Notes: generated by a model from the sequence alone, not told the origin. A stretch of 64,000 nucleotides of DNA from SAR202 cluster bacterium bin16 (GCA_002238425.1 MPMJ01000011.1:1-64000); one strand, 5' to 3'. Positions 36,813 to 45,914 are shown, counted from the stretch's first letter. Made by a program: numbers and translations.

Positions 36813-37103
36813 CTACGCGCTCCGGGGCGCGACCGGCAACTCGCGTACCGCTGCACCGGCGGACTGTTCGGCGGTGGCGAGGTCGAACTGCGCCTGGAGG
36901 TTCATCCAGAACTGAGGGTCGATCCCGAACCAGTGGCCGAGGCGGAGGGCGGTGTCGCCCGTTATCGAGCGCTTGCCGGCGATGATCTGGCTGATGCGGT
37001 TGGGCGGCACGTCGATCGAGCGCGCAAGCGCGGTCGGGCTGACGCTCAACTCGTCGAGCTCGTCCCTGAGGATTTCGCCTGGATGGACAGCGCGCCTGAA
37101 CAT
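36813..37103 (-). CDS. higA: HigA-family helix-turn-helix antitoxin, orphan
   Basis: This 96-aa protein begins MFRRAVHPGEILRDELDELS with an HTH (LARSIDVPPNRISQIIAGKR) and the HigA C-terminus HWFGIDPQFWMNLQAQFDL. It normally represses its operon and neutralises the HigB RNase. No higB is present on either side, so it is orphaned, perhaps a protective or anti-addiction copy. GGAGG lies 7 nt before the ATG, and a TACAAT box (37128-37123) lies 19 nt upstream. It sits between direct E copies. Confidence 0.85.
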   Translation of the reverse strand: MFRRAVHPGEILRDELDELSVSPTALARSIDVPPNRISQIIAGKRSITGDTALRLGHWFGIDPQFWMNLQAQFDLATAEQSAGAAVRELPVAPRSA

Positions 37104-37130
37104 ACCGTCGCCTCCTCGCCCAATTGTAGT

Positions 37131-37154
37131 CGACGCGAAAGGGGCGCGTGTCAC
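37131..37154 (-). repeat. E border repeat, truncated copy E7
   Basis: The minus strand reads GTGACACGCGCCCCTTTCGC, the left part of E only. The right half is missing where the HigA leader begins. It is in the same orientation as E6. Confidence 0.75.
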
Positions 37155-37313
37155 GGGGGAGTTGGGGGCAAGCTGTCGACCGGCAGCTGACAGCGTGCCA
37201 CTGGGGGTTCAAGTCCAGTCAGGTGGGCAAAGTATACCCTATGGGGGTCGCATCACCTGCAATGCCGAGGAGTGCCGGACTCGCGGTATGGGAGCGTAGC
37301 GTCAGGCGACGGG

Positions 37314-37319
37314 TATACT
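37314..37319 (+). promoter_or_regulatory. -10 box 6 nt before the lipoprotein start
   Basis: TATACT lies 6 nt before ATG 37326 and no Shine-Dalgarno is visible, which suggests a leaderless transcript. Confidence 0.55.
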
Positions 37320-37325
37320 GCTCAC

Positions 37326-38594
37326 ATGGTCTCTCGATGGCTGGTTGCTCTCCTCGCGGTACTGTTGGCGGCATTGACAGCCTGTTCGTCATCCACTCCA
37401 ACGCTATCGCCAACTCCTACACCAACGCCCGCTCCGCCCACGCCGACGCTGACCGTAAGCCCCACCGTGGCGCCTCCCACTGCAACCGCGACGCCCGCTC
37501 CGGCTCCCGCACCTCTGGCGGCCAGAGCCGCCTCGCTACTGCAAACCGCTGAGGAGATCCGCAACGGGATCATCGCCTCAGTAGAAGGCGGCTGCTCTCT
37601 CGTACACACGGAGGGCAGGTACAGCATCATCCGCACGCTGCCATCCGGTGAGGCGTGGGGCGCAGACCCGTCTGGAGGCGTCAGGGCGCTCATCATCGAG
37701 CGCACCCTCGATGGCCGGGCCGAGGTGATGGGACTCTTGATAAGCAACATCATCGGGGGCGCGGGGGGTGGCGCGATGCGCGGTGACTTCAGCGAAGAAC
37801 TGGACGTCGAGGCGTACTTTGAAGTGGAACAGGTGGCGGGGATGCTGCGCGGCGCCACCTACGTGGGAGAGGCGCACTTTCTCGGTCAGCCCGCCCTCCG
37901 CTACGAGTTCCGCACAGAGCGCCCCGGACCGGACGGCAGCCACGCCGAGACGCTGCTCGTCCGATACTTCGCCACGGCCAACCCGTTCATCCGGGGCGAG
38001 GAGCAGTACCTCGTGCTTCCCGACGGCTCGACGCACCTGGAACGCCAACGGTATGTGAGCGGGTTTGAGGCCGGGATGTGCGCGCCGGACGACGGCGGAG
38101 ACGAAGCCGACGAGGTGACGCGCGGGATCGCGGCGCAGACCGAGGCTCTGTGGAACGAGTTTCGGGCGCAGGTCGAATCAGGGTGCGCCTTGGAACTGTC
38201 ACTAGAAAGGTTTGACGGGGGGGAGGTGGGGATGAAGACGGAGCGCGTGGAGGGGAGCATCGCCCTGAGAAGGCTTGACGATTTCGCATACGTCGCCGGG
38301 CTTGGCGTCTACGCGGAAGGGCCCGTCTCGTCACCCTTCCCTAAAGGTGTCGTTAACGCTCCCTTCTACCAGGGAGAGACGGAACTGAACGGCCTGCCCG
38401 CGGTGCGGTATGAACGGCGCGACCTGCATGCGGAGCAGGAAGGGCTGCGCGACGAGTTCACTGTCGTCGAATCCGTGTTGGCGAATCCCCTCCTCTCACG
38501 CCTGACTCAGTACACGCTCCAACACGACGGGGAACGCATAGTGGAATGGGCATCAGCGCTTACCGGCATCCGGGCGGTGGATTGCCCCGCCTAA
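37326..38594 (+). CDS. secreted lipoprotein with Thr/Pro-rich linker
   Basis: This 422-aa protein has a lipoprotein signal peptide ending in a lipobox (LTAC, cysteine at about residue 20) and a Thr/Pro/Ala linker. It then has two similar beta-rich domains (roughly residues 70-245 and 255-420). The repeated pattern is ALWNEF/SLLQTAEEIRNG plus EFR/YERR segments, which suggests domain duplication. It resembles periplasmic LolA/LppX-like folds only loosely. It is probably anchored on the cell surface; function unknown. Confidence 0.7.
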   Translation: MVSRWLVALLAVLLAALTACSSSTPTLSPTPTPTPAPPTPTLTVSPTVAPPTATATPAPAPAPLAARAASLLQTAEEIRNGIIASVEGGCSLVHTEGRYSIIRTLPSGEAWGADPSGGVRALIIERTLDGRAEVMGLLISNIIGGAGGGAMRGDFSEELDVEAYFEVEQVAGMLRGATYVGEAHFLGQPALRYEFRTERPGPDGSHAETLLVRYFATANPFIRGEEQYLVLPDGSTHLERQRYVSGFEAGMCAPDDGGDEADEVTRGIAAQTEALWNEFRAQVESGCALELSLERFDGGEVGMKTERVEGSIALRRLDDFAYVAGLGVYAEGPVSSPFPKGVVNAPFYQGETELNGLPAVRYERRDLHAEQEGLRDEFTVVESVLANPLLSRLTQYTLQHDGERIVEWASALTGIRAVDCPA

Positions 38595-38743
38595 GGATCA
38601 CGCCGATGGGCACCCCTTCCAGTGGCGGCAATCACAAGAGCTCGGAGGAGGTCTTGATGCCATCAAGTCAGGTGGGCAGGAAACAGTACAATGGCCGAGA
38701 AACTCTCCCGAACGGATCGGGCATTGTTGCCCCAGGAGAAGCC

Positions 38744-39292
38744 ATGCCACGCATCGAGATGATTACCGACAAGGCCCAGATCCCCGAGGACCGGCACGCT
38801 GAGTTCGACGCGATCGTCGAAACGCTTCACGGGGTGCGCGGGCCTTTCGCCGTCCTCATGCACAGCCCCGGCCTCGCCCAGAAGGTCATGGCGGCGGGCG
38901 CACAGGTCAGGCTGGGCTCTACCCTCAGCCCGGTCGAGCGCGAACTGGCCATCATCGCCGTCGCCAGGGAGAAGGACGCGACCTACGAGTGGGCCGCGCA
39001 CGTGAGGGCCGGACGCGCCGCCGGCATGCGGGAAGAGGCCATCGAAGCCGTCAGGCACAGGCAGGACACCAGCGGCCTCGAAGAGGACGAGCGCGACATC
39101 ATCGAGTTCGTGCGGCAACTCCTGCAGAACAACAAGGTCGAGCAAGACCTCTTCGACGCGCTGGAGGGCCGCAAGGGCGTCCGATGGCTCGTCGAGCTCG
39201 CAGCCACTGTCGGCCAGTACCAATACATCTCGGCGATCAACACCGCGTTCGGCGTCGTTGCGGCCCCGGACGCCGACCAGCTCCCCGTCTGA
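38744..39292 (+). CDS. carboxymuconolactone decarboxylase (AhpD-like) family protein
   Basis: This 182-aa helical protein has the core VERELAIIAVAREKDATYEW, then AAHVRAGRAAG. The Cys-x-x-Cys pair of AhpD is missing; in its place is EWAAHVRAG. It therefore resembles lactone decarboxylase-like relatives more than peroxidases. CAGGAGAA precedes ATG 38744. Family function here is uncertain. Confidence 0.8.
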   Translation: MPRIEMITDKAQIPEDRHAEFDAIVETLHGVRGPFAVLMHSPGLAQKVMAAGAQVRLGSTLSPVERELAIIAVAREKDATYEWAAHVRAGRAAGMREEAIEAVRHRQDTSGLEEDERDIIEFVRQLLQNNKVEQDLFDALEGRKGVRWLVELAATVGQYQYISAINTAFGVVAAPDADQLPV

Positions 39293-39326
39293 GAAACCAG
39301 ACTCACGCCCCGCGCCTCCCAGTTCA

Positions 39327-39395
39327 CCCTCACCCCCCGCATCAAGTGCGGGGCAGGCTCTAACCCTTCTCCCCTCAGGAAGAGGGGATTCAACC
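39327..39395. repeat. R1 repeat with inserted hairpin
   Basis: TTCACCCTCACCCCCCGCAT, then GTGCGGGGCAGGCTCTAACCC and TTCTCCCC..GAGGGG. The inner CCCCGCATC..GTGCGGGG forms a stem. No gene is seen in the 39293-39489 gap. Confidence 0.55.
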
Positions 39396-39489
39396 ACACA
39401 ATGGCGCGTCGCAGCCCGAGGTGGCACACTTAACAGGCAGCGTCCCCGCCCGTCCGGCGGGGCGCTCTGACTACTGACAGGAGAACCCC

Positions 39490-40806
39490 ATGTCCGCCCC
39501 TCTCGAGTCGAAAGTGTTCCCCATCACCACCGCCATCAACGACGACGGCCATCTGGAGATAGGTGGCTGCGACGTCACCGCGCTCGCCCGCGAGTTCGGC
39601 ACGCCCCTCTACGTGTTCGACGAGGCGACGCTGCGCGGGCAGGCGACGGGCTTCCTGGACTCCTTCCGCTCCCGCTACGCCAACAGCCGCGTCGTCTACG
39701 CCTGCAAGGCGTTCATCAACGTACCGCTCGCGCGCTATCTCGCTGGGCTCGGCCTCGGGTTCGACGTGGTGTCGGGCGGCGAGGTGGCGGTGCTGCGCGC
39801 CGCGGGCGTCGACCTCGCCACGGTAGACTTCCACGGCAACAACAAGACGCCGGAGGAGATCGCGCAGGGCGTGGCCTGGGGCGTCGGGACCTTCGTGATC
39901 GACAGCTTCCACGAACTGCGCCTGCTGGACGAGGCAGCGGGGGCAGTCGGGCGGACGCAGCCCGTGCTCATCCGGGTCTCGCCCTCCATCGACCCGCACA
40001 CGCACCGGCTCACCACCACGGGCGTGCTCGACAGCAAGTTCGGCTTCCCCATCGAGACCGGCGACGCCGAGGAGGCGGTCCGGCAGGTGATGGCCGCGCC
40101 GAACCTGGACCTGCAGGGCATCCACTTCCACCTCGGTTCGCCCATCTTCGAGCTGGAGCCGTACACGGAAGCGATCGAGCGCGTGCTGCGGTTCGCAGCG
40201 CGCATGGGTGAATACGGCTTGGAGATGCGGCGCTTCAGCCCCGGCGGCGGCTTCGCCATCGCCTACACCGAGGACGACGAGCCGCCCCCCATCGACGACT
40301 ACGCCGAAGCCATCGTTGCCGAACTCAAGGCGGGCTGCGCAGCCAACGGCCTCGCCGAGCCCGAACTGACCGTGGAGCCCGGACGCTCGCTCTCCGGCCC
40401 TGCCGGGGTCGCCGTCTACACCGTTGGCGCCATCAAGGAGGTCCCCGGCGTCCGCACCTATGTCTCCGTGGACGGCGGCATGGGCGACAACATACGCCCC
40501 GCGCTCTACGGCTCGCGCTACATCGCCGCCGTCGCCAACCGCGCCAACGACGCAGCGACGGAGACCGTCACCATCGCCGGGAAGTACTGCGAGTCCGGCG
40601 ACGTACTCATCCACGACGCGTCGCTGGCTCCCGTGCACGCGAACGACATCCTCGCCATCCCCGCGTCGGGCGCGTACGCCCCGTCCATGGCCAGCGTCTA
40701 CAACATGAACGGACGTCCTGCCATCGTGATGGCGTCGGAGGGCGCGGCGACCCTGATGCGCCGCCGCGAGTCGTACGAGGACCTCATCGCGCAGGACGTC
40801 GTCTGA
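39490..40806 (+). CDS. lysA: diaminopimelate decarboxylase
   Basis: This 438-aa PLP enzyme makes L-lysine from meso-diaminopimelate in the last step of lysine biosynthesis. The PLP lysine is in VVYACKAFINV, the HxGS-type motif is IHFHLGSPI, and the C-terminal pieces are GGGFAIAY and ESGDVLI. CAGGAGAA precedes the ATG. It is followed 3 bp later by holB. Confidence 0.9.
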   Translation: MSAPLESKVFPITTAINDDGHLEIGGCDVTALAREFGTPLYVFDEATLRGQATGFLDSFRSRYANSRVVYACKAFINVPLARYLAGLGLGFDVVSGGEVAVLRAAGVDLATVDFHGNNKTPEEIAQGVAWGVGTFVIDSFHELRLLDEAAGAVGRTQPVLIRVSPSIDPHTHRLTTTGVLDSKFGFPIETGDAEEAVRQVMAAPNLDLQGIHFHLGSPIFELEPYTEAIERVLRFAARMGEYGLEMRRFSPGGGFAIAYTEDDEPPPIDDYAEAIVAELKAGCAANGLAEPELTVEPGRSLSGPAGVAVYTVGAIKEVPGVRTYVSVDGGMGDNIRPALYGSRYIAAVANRANDAATETVTIAGKYCESGDVLIHDASLAPVHANDILAIPASGAYAPSMASVYNMNGRPAIVMASEGAATLMRRRESYEDLIAQDVV

Positions 40807-40809
40807 CCC

Positions 40810-41808
40810 ATGCTCCGCCTGCACGGCCAGCAACTTCCCGTCCAGACCCTGGAGCGCTCGCTGTCCGAGGGCCGCTTACACCACGCGTACCTCTTCACCG
40901 GCCCCGCACACCTGGGTAAGGCGACCCTCGCCGTCCAGTTCGCGCAGGCCCTGAACTGCGACGCGGACACGCCACCGTGCGGCGTCTGCCCGAGTTGCAC
41001 CCGCATCGCCCAGGGGAACCACGCGGACGTGCGTTTCATCGACCTCGGCGAGAACGCGGCGTCCATCGGCATCGACGCTGTCCGCGACATCATCAACGCC
41101 GCCCACCTGCGTCCCTACGAAGGGCGCACCCGCGTGTTCATCATCACCGAGGCCGACTTCCTCACCCGCGACGCCGCCAACGCCCTGCTCAAGGTGCTGG
41201 AGGAGCCGCCGGACGACGTGGTGCTGATACTCGTCGGGCATAGCGCGGACAACCAACTGCCGACCGTCCGCTCCCGCTGCCAGACGCTCTACTTCCGCCC
41301 CCTGCCGGTGGATGAGGTCGCGCGCGTCCTGCAGGAGGAGCACGGCGTGGGCGCAGAGCAGGCGCAGGTGCTCGCCCGCCTCTCGCGCGGCTGCATCGGC
41401 TGGGCCATCGCCGCGACGGGAGACGACACGCTCTACGCGTCGGTGCACCAGCGGATGGAGCAGATCGTGGACGCCATCGACGGCGGGCTGGAAGAACGGT
41501 TCACCTACGCGGGCGAACTCGCCCGGCGCATCGACCGCGACCGCGGCGCAGGCCGGGAGGAACTCTTCCTCTGGCTGCGGTGGCTGCGCGACATCATGCT
41601 CATCCAGCAGGGCCACGGCGGGAGCATCACCAACCTCTCCTGGCGGGAGGTGCTGGAGCGGCACGCGAACGCCCTGCAACCGGCGGACGTCGTCCGCTGG
41701 GCGCAGAACGTGACCCGCACCATCGAGGCGCTGGAGCGCAACGCCAACGTCCGGCTCGCGCTGGACGTGTTCATGCTGGAAGCGCCTGCGCTGACAACGC
41801 GTGTGTGA
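40810..41808 (+). CDS. holB: DNA polymerase III delta' subunit
   Basis: This 332-aa clamp-loader AAA+ protein has a Walker A-like GPAHLGKATLA, a zinc-finger-like CGVCPSC and the Walker B region VFIITEADFL followed by NALLKVLEEPP, the delta'/gamma signature. It loads the beta clamp with delta and tau/gamma. It directly follows lysA. Confidence 0.88.
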   Translation: MLRLHGQQLPVQTLERSLSEGRLHHAYLFTGPAHLGKATLAVQFAQALNCDADTPPCGVCPSCTRIAQGNHADVRFIDLGENAASIGIDAVRDIINAAHLRPYEGRTRVFIITEADFLTRDAANALLKVLEEPPDDVVLILVGHSADNQLPTVRSRCQTLYFRPLPVDEVARVLQEEHGVGAEQAQVLARLSRGCIGWAIAATGDDTLYASVHQRMEQIVDAIDGGLEERFTYAGELARRIDRDRGAGREELFLWLRWLRDIMLIQQGHGGSITNLSWREVLERHANALQPADVVRWAQNVTRTIEALERNANVRLALDVFMLEAPALTTRV

Positions 41809-42076
41809 CCAGACTCAGCGCGCAGCATCCCTCTCAGGGGACGTTGGCATACGGCGGCGCGCCGCCCGAGAGATTCCTCGACTCTGCTCGGAATGACAAG
41901 GGGCGATGCGCTCGGAATGGCAGGGCCGGTGACGCGGGGGCCAGGGAACCTCTGAGCAAGCGAACGTTCCCCGAGAGATGTTTCGACTCCGCCTTCGGCT
42001 CCGCTCAACATGACAGGCAAGGGGCGAGGTTCCTGCCTCCGCAGGAACGACGGAGGAGGACTTGTTCAGGCTATCC
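41809..42076. repeat. intergenic repeat cluster (R2, R2b, R3)
   Basis: GAGAGATTCCTCGAC..GGAATGACA (R2b, 41868-41901), GAGAGATGTTTCGAC..CAACATGACAG (R2, 41970-42015) and GTTCCTGCCTCCGCAGGAAC (R3, 42031-42050) fill this gap. No gene is seen. Confidence 0.65.
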
Positions 42077-42643
42077 CTAGGCCTCTGCGAGCGCCACGAA
42101 CCCGTTCTCCACGCGATGGCGCGGCTGCGCCCTCCATGGCAGGTACATGCTCCACTCGTCGGGCAGGCTGCGGTGCATCAGGTGGTAGTACGGGTTCGCC
42201 CTCGGCGGCATCGGCTCGCGCAGCAGGCGCATGTTCGCCTGCGCGGGCGTGCGTCCGGCCTTGCGGTGATTGCACGGGACACAGGCCGCCACGACGTTGT
42301 CCCAGGTGTGCGGGCCGTTCAGCACACGAGGCACGACGTGGTCGAGCGTCAGCTCCCGCGTCTGCCTGCCGCAGTACTGGCACGAGAACTGGTCCCGCCA
42401 GAAGACCTCGCGGCGAGAGAGGCGGCGCGTGAAGAGCGGCCGCTTCACCATGTACAGCAGACGTATGACCGAGGGGATGGGGAAGTTCTGCGACACGGAG
42501 TGATACTCGCCGCTTCCCAACTCGAGCGGTTGGGCCTTCTGCCCCAGGACAAGGAGCAGCGCCCGCCTCACGCCGCAGACGTTCAACGGCTCGTAGTTCT
42601 GGTTCAGGATGAGAACAGCCTCGCTCAGAGCGTCTCCTCCCAC
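42077..42643 (-). CDS. HNH endonuclease domain protein
   Basis: This 188-aa protein has an HNH fold: CQYCGRQTRELTLDHVVPR, then NVVAACVPCNHRKAG. The four cysteines form a zinc site. The N-terminus ILNQNYEPLNVC is typical of the HNH nuclease group common in many phyla. Function is unknown; it may be a housekeeping or repair nuclease. The ATG at 42643 is assumed. Confidence 0.85.
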   Translation of the reverse strand: MGGDALSEAVLILNQNYEPLNVCGVRRALLLVLGQKAQPLELGSGEYHSVSQNFPIPSVIRLLYMVKRPLFTRRLSRREVFWRDQFSCQYCGRQTRELTLDHVVPRVLNGPHTWDNVVAACVPCNHRKAGRTPAQANMRLLREPMPPRANPYYHLMHRSLPDEWSMYLPWRAQPRHRVENGFVALAEA

Positions 42644-42734
42644 GAGCCGCCCATACGCCAGGCGGCTCGTACACCTGAATCATAAGAGTGTGATGGAGCG
42701 GCGGCAACCTCTGTCCGTTAACCACCCGCGAGGG

Positions 42735-43244
42735 CTACGCGCTATCCGCACCACCGAACAGCGAACCCTTCACGTCGAACTCCGACGGCATGAAGCCGCG
42801 CAGGAAGGTCGTCGCATCGAGGAGCACGTCCGTCAGGAGCGAATCCTCGACCGCCTGCTGCAACTCGTCGACCGGTATGGAGGTCACTGCCAGGGCAACC
42901 GCGGACGCACCAAGCAGACCAACCAGCAGGCCGAAGGCCATCCCCACGCCTCTGTCGACCCACCCCAACATCAGGATGCTCAACGTCATCTTGATCGCGC
43001 GTCCCAGCATCCACCCCCCTATGGAGGCGGCGCCGACGATGAGGATGAATATGACGAGCTGCCGTACGCCGTCGCTGTCGACCAGCGGGATGGCCCAGTC
43101 GAGCGTCTCATAGAGCCTGCTGGCGACGAAGACGCCCACGATGAACCCAAGGAAGGCGAACAGCCACTTGACGAGCCCGTTCACCCAGCCGAGGAAGCCT
43201 CCGCCTACCACCAGGATGAGGATGAGCAGATCCATCGGGTTCAT
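42735..43244 (-). CDS. CvpA-family membrane protein
   Basis: This 169-aa protein has four hydrophobic segments (LLILILVVGGGFLGWVNGLV, WLFAFLGFIVGVFVASRLYE, RQLVIFILIVGAASIGGWML, GMAFGLLVGLLGASAVALAV). This is the CvpA/colicin-V-production topology. A C-terminal cytoplasmic helix follows. The family supports envelope stability or colicin export. ATG 43244 is the natural start. Confidence 0.82.
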   Translation of the reverse strand: MNPMDLLILILVVGGGFLGWVNGLVKWLFAFLGFIVGVFVASRLYETLDWAIPLVDSDGVRQLVIFILIVGAASIGGWMLGRAIKMTLSILMLGWVDRGVGMAFGLLVGLLGASAVALAVTSIPVDELQQAVEDSLLTDVLLDATTFLRGFMPSEFDVKGSLFGGADSA

Positions 43245-43455
43245 GTATCCGGCCCTTCTAAGAGAAGCGCCCCGAACAGGGCGCATGGACTGGATGTCAA
43301 CTATGCACCCGCCGCACTGCGCCTTCAACGACGTAGCGCTGCGCGCTTCGGGGAACCCGCCCGATGCGATGAATCCGCTCGGAGACCCCATCCGTAGTGT
43401 CCTGTAGCGCGCGTTCGGAACGAGAGAACCAATCGCAATCGAGGAGGCAACATCA

Positions 43456-43914
43456 ATGCGCAGAAAATGGCTGATCATCCCGGCCCTCGCGGCCCTGCTC
43501 CTGACCGGAGCCATCGCGGGAACGGCATTCGCTCAGAGCGAGTCGGACGACGACTCTTCCTCGGTGTCGCGCTTCGTGGAGATACTCGCGGGTAAGCTCG
43601 GCATCGACGAGGACCAGGTCCAGACGGCGGTAGAGGAAACGAAGGAAGAGCTGCAGGCCGAGCGGAAGGCCGCCTGGGAACAGCGGCTGCGCGACAAGCT
43701 GGCGGAGATGGTCGAGGACGGCAGCATCACACAGGAGCAGGCGGACGAATACCTGGACTGGTACCTGGACCCTCCGGAGTTGGCGTCCGGCAAGTTCGGC
43801 AAGAAGTTCGCCTTCGGAGGAGGCCATCATCGCGGTAAGCAGGGTGGGTGGGGGCACGGCTGGAAGTCCGGGGACAAGGACACTGAGGACTCTTCTTCCG
43901 ACTCGGCCGCCTGA
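43456..43914 (+). CDS. secreted small helical protein
   Basis: This 152-aa protein has a signal peptide (RRKWLIIPALAALLLTGAIA, cleavage near AFA-Q). An acidic helical region follows, with KLGIDEDQVQTAVEETKEEL. The tail is GGGHHRGKQGGWGHGW. The helical part resembles DUF2680-like periplasmic proteins. No enzyme motif. GAGGAGGC precedes ATG 43456. Confidence 0.72.
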   Translation: MRRKWLIIPALAALLLTGAIAGTAFAQSESDDDSSSVSRFVEILAGKLGIDEDQVQTAVEETKEELQAERKAAWEQRLRDKLAEMVEDGSITQEQADEYLDWYLDPPELASGKFGKKFAFGGGHHRGKQGGWGHGWKSGDKDTEDSSSDSAA

Positions 43915-43935
43915 GCCGGAGCAGCGACTTGCAAG

Positions 43936-43964
43936 GAGAAGGGGCGCATCGTGCGCCCCTTCTC
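43936..43964. terminator. bidirectional hairpin terminator
   Basis: GAGAAGGGGCGCA and TGCGCCCCTTCTC form a perfect 13-bp stem with a 3-nt loop. It lies between the secreted protein and the convergent speE. Confidence 0.8.
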
Positions 43965-43994
43965 TGTGCTCGTCACACATTCGATGTCGTGAAT

Positions 43995-44924
43995 TCAGAC
44001 CGCGTAGATGGGATTGTCCCGCGTGATGATGCGCGTTTCCGTGGCGACCGCCTCCCGGACGTACTTCGGAAGGCCGAACATCCCCCGGTGGGCCGCGCCG
44101 TCGTAGAAGCGCAGCGGCGATGCGATGCGTTCGCGCACGCGCGCGTCCGCTTCGTCCTCGCTCATCGCGCCGACATTCGGGGCATCGGCGCCGCCACAGG
44201 CGATGAACCCCCACGTCATCCCGAAGCTGGGGATGTGCGCGTGGTAGCCGGACGTGTGGTCGAAGACGCGCCCCATCGTCTGAGCGATGGCGGTGAAGAC
44301 CTCGCGCACGTTCGTGGGGCCTGTGGGGCCGGACTGCGCGACCATCAGACCGCCGGGCGCGAGCCGCGCCCGCACGAGTTCATAGAACTCCACTGTGAAG
44401 AGCAGGTAGGCAGGCCCGCCCTCCAGCGGGTCGGGCACGTCGATGACGATGACGTCGAAGGGCGTCTGCCGTTGCTCCAGGTACGCCAGCGCGTCCTCGT
44501 GCAGCAGCGTTACGCGCGGGTCGTCGAACGCGCCGCGATGGTGCTCGGGGAGGTGCTGTTTGCAGAGATCGACCACGGCCTCGTCGAGGTCGACCATGAC
44601 GACCTCCTCGACCGAGTCGTGCCGCAACACTTCCCGGATAGTCGCGCCCTCGCCGCCGCCGGCGACCATGACGCGCCGCGGGTTCGCGTGCGCCAGCATC
44701 ACGGGCTGGACGAGCGCCTCGTGGTATACCCACTCGTCGGACTCGGAGGACTGCGTCTTGCCGTCCAGCACCAGCATCCTGCCGAAGGAGCCGGTTTCGA
44801 GCACCTGCACGTGCTGATAGGGGGTGTCGCCTTCGTAGATGACCTGCTGCACGCTGGATGCCTGCACGAGGTCAGGCGTCAGGTATTCCATGTACCAGAG
44901 GGTCCGGGGAGAGAGCCCGTTCAT
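43995..44924 (-). CDS. speE: spermidine synthase
   Basis: This 309-aa aminopropyltransferase makes spermidine from putrescine and decarboxylated SAM. The active-site region GGGEGATIREVLRH is present, with DDPRVTLLHEDALAYL and VDVPDPLEGG. The start at 44924 (MNGLSPRTLWYMEY) fits the family and lies just 1 bp after the speD stop, so the two are coupled. Confidence 0.9.
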   Translation of the reverse strand: MNGLSPRTLWYMEYLTPDLVQASSVQQVIYEGDTPYQHVQVLETGSFGRMLVLDGKTQSSESDEWVYHEALVQPVMLAHANPRRVMVAGGGEGATIREVLRHDSVEEVVMVDLDEAVVDLCKQHLPEHHRGAFDDPRVTLLHEDALAYLEQRQTPFDVIVIDVPDPLEGGPAYLLFTVEFYELVRARLAPGGLMVAQSGPTGPTNVREVFTAIAQTMGRVFDHTSGYHAHIPSFGMTWGFIACGGADAPNVGAMSEDEADARVRERIASPLRFYDGAAHRGMFGLPKYVREAVATETRIITRDNPIYAV

Positions 44925-44925
44925 G

Positions 44926-45297
44926 TCAGGCGGGAGTGGCGACGGAGAGGATGTCGACGCCACGGTCGATCTCCGTTATCTCCGCGTCGCTCGACTCAAG
45001 GCCGGCGATGATGAGTTTGGCCGCTTCCGTGGGATCGAAGTTCTCGCCGCAGGTGAAGATGTCTACTGCGGCGTAGGAGAACTCGGGCCAGGTATGGATG
45101 CAAAGATGGGATTCCGCTATCGCGATGACGCCGGTAACGCCCTGGGGACTGAACTGGTGAAATATCTTGCCTATAACGGTCGCGCCGGTTTCCTCGGCGG
45201 CGCGCAGCATCATGCCTTCCAGCAAAGGAAGGTCATCGAGTGATGCGGGATTACAGGAGCGGAGCTCCAGCAGGACGTGGCGACCAAGCGCTTCCAA
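44926..45297 (-). CDS. speD: S-adenosylmethionine decarboxylase proenzyme
   Basis: This 123-aa prokaryotic SpeH-type enzyme self-cleaves at Glu62-Ser63 (AESHLCIHTWPE) to form the pyruvoyl group. Cys83 (FTCGENF) is present. It supplies decarboxylated SAM to SpeE. TTG at 45297 is the start, with AGGGGGG 8 nt upstream; the upstream frame is short. Confidence 0.9.
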   Translation of the reverse strand: MEALGRHVLLELRSCNPASLDDLPLLEGMMLRAAEETGATVIGKIFHQFSPQGVTGVIAIAESHLCIHTWPEFSYAAVDIFTCGENFDPTEAAKLIIAGLESSDAEITEIDRGVDILSVATPA

Positions 45298-45434
45298 TCA
45301 AGCAGCCCCCCTTTCCGGAAAGTACCGCTTATGGAGTTCCCACGGAACAAGCGGACACAATAGCGCATACTAGCACTCTGCTCACGTACGGCGCAAGCGA
45401 CAGGGGAAGAGTCCCACTCTTACGCTCTTCCGGC

Positions 45435-45464
45435 TTGACGCTCAACTGTCAGCATCCATAGCAT
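45435..45464 (+). promoter_or_regulatory. promoter of nuoA
   Basis: TTGACG (45435-45440), an 18-bp spacer and TAGCAT (45459-45464) lie just before ATG 45471. The gap of 6 nt suggests a leaderless mRNA. Confidence 0.6.
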
Positions 45465-45470
45465 GAGGAC

Positions 45471-45914
45471 ATGGAAGATTACCTCCGGCAGTATGGACTC
45501 GTCCTGATGCTCTCGGCCGTTGCGGTTGTCATTCCCGCCAGCGTGCTGGTGCTTTCCCAGATAAGCACCCGGATCAAGGCCCGGCCGTTCCGGCCCAACC
45601 CCATCAAGTACACCCCGTACGAGTGCGGCATGGAGCCGGAGCGCGGACGTTGGGAGCGCTTCAACGTGCGCTACTACCGCTTCGCGCTCCTCTTCCTCCT
45701 GTTCGACGTGGAGGTCGTCTTCCTCTTCCCGTGGGCGTCTCAGGCAGGCGTCATGGGCTGGTCCGCGTTCGGGGCCATCCTGTTCTTCACCGCCGTGATG
45801 GTCGCGGGCTGGGCCTACGAATGGAAGCGCGGAGGCATGGAGTGGGACGAATCGCTCCCCGCGGCGTCTGCCTCCGACGCGGTTACCGAGTCCGCCGAGC
45901 CCGTGGCGGCGTAG
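45471..45914 (+). CDS. nuoA: NADH-quinone oxidoreductase subunit A, isolated
   Basis: This 147-aa subunit of complex I has three helices, with the family motif KYTPYECGMEP and FNVRYYRFALLFLLFDVEVV. Subunits B to N are not in the window; downstream is prfA on the other strand. In most genomes nuoA heads a nuo operon, so this isolated position is unusual. Confidence 0.88.
   Translation: MEDYLRQYGLVLMLSAVAVVIPASVLVLSQISTRIKARPFRPNPIKYTPYECGMEPERGRWERFNVRYYRFALLFLLFDVEVVFLFPWASQAGVMGWSAFGAILFFTAVMVAGWAYEWKRGGMEWDESLPAASASDAVTESAEPVAA

Noticed and set aside
37145-37232. Possible tRNA 3' end (GGTTCAAGTCC with ACTGG/CCAGT stem)
   Set aside because: The T-loop would have 10 nt and no acceptor stem partner exists upstream, so I do not call a tRNA.
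37217-38680. 13-bp match AGTCAGGTGGGCA at 37218 and 38667 flanking the lipoprotein
   Set aside because: It is a single short match without other structure. Chance or a shared upstream motif is as likely as an att pair.
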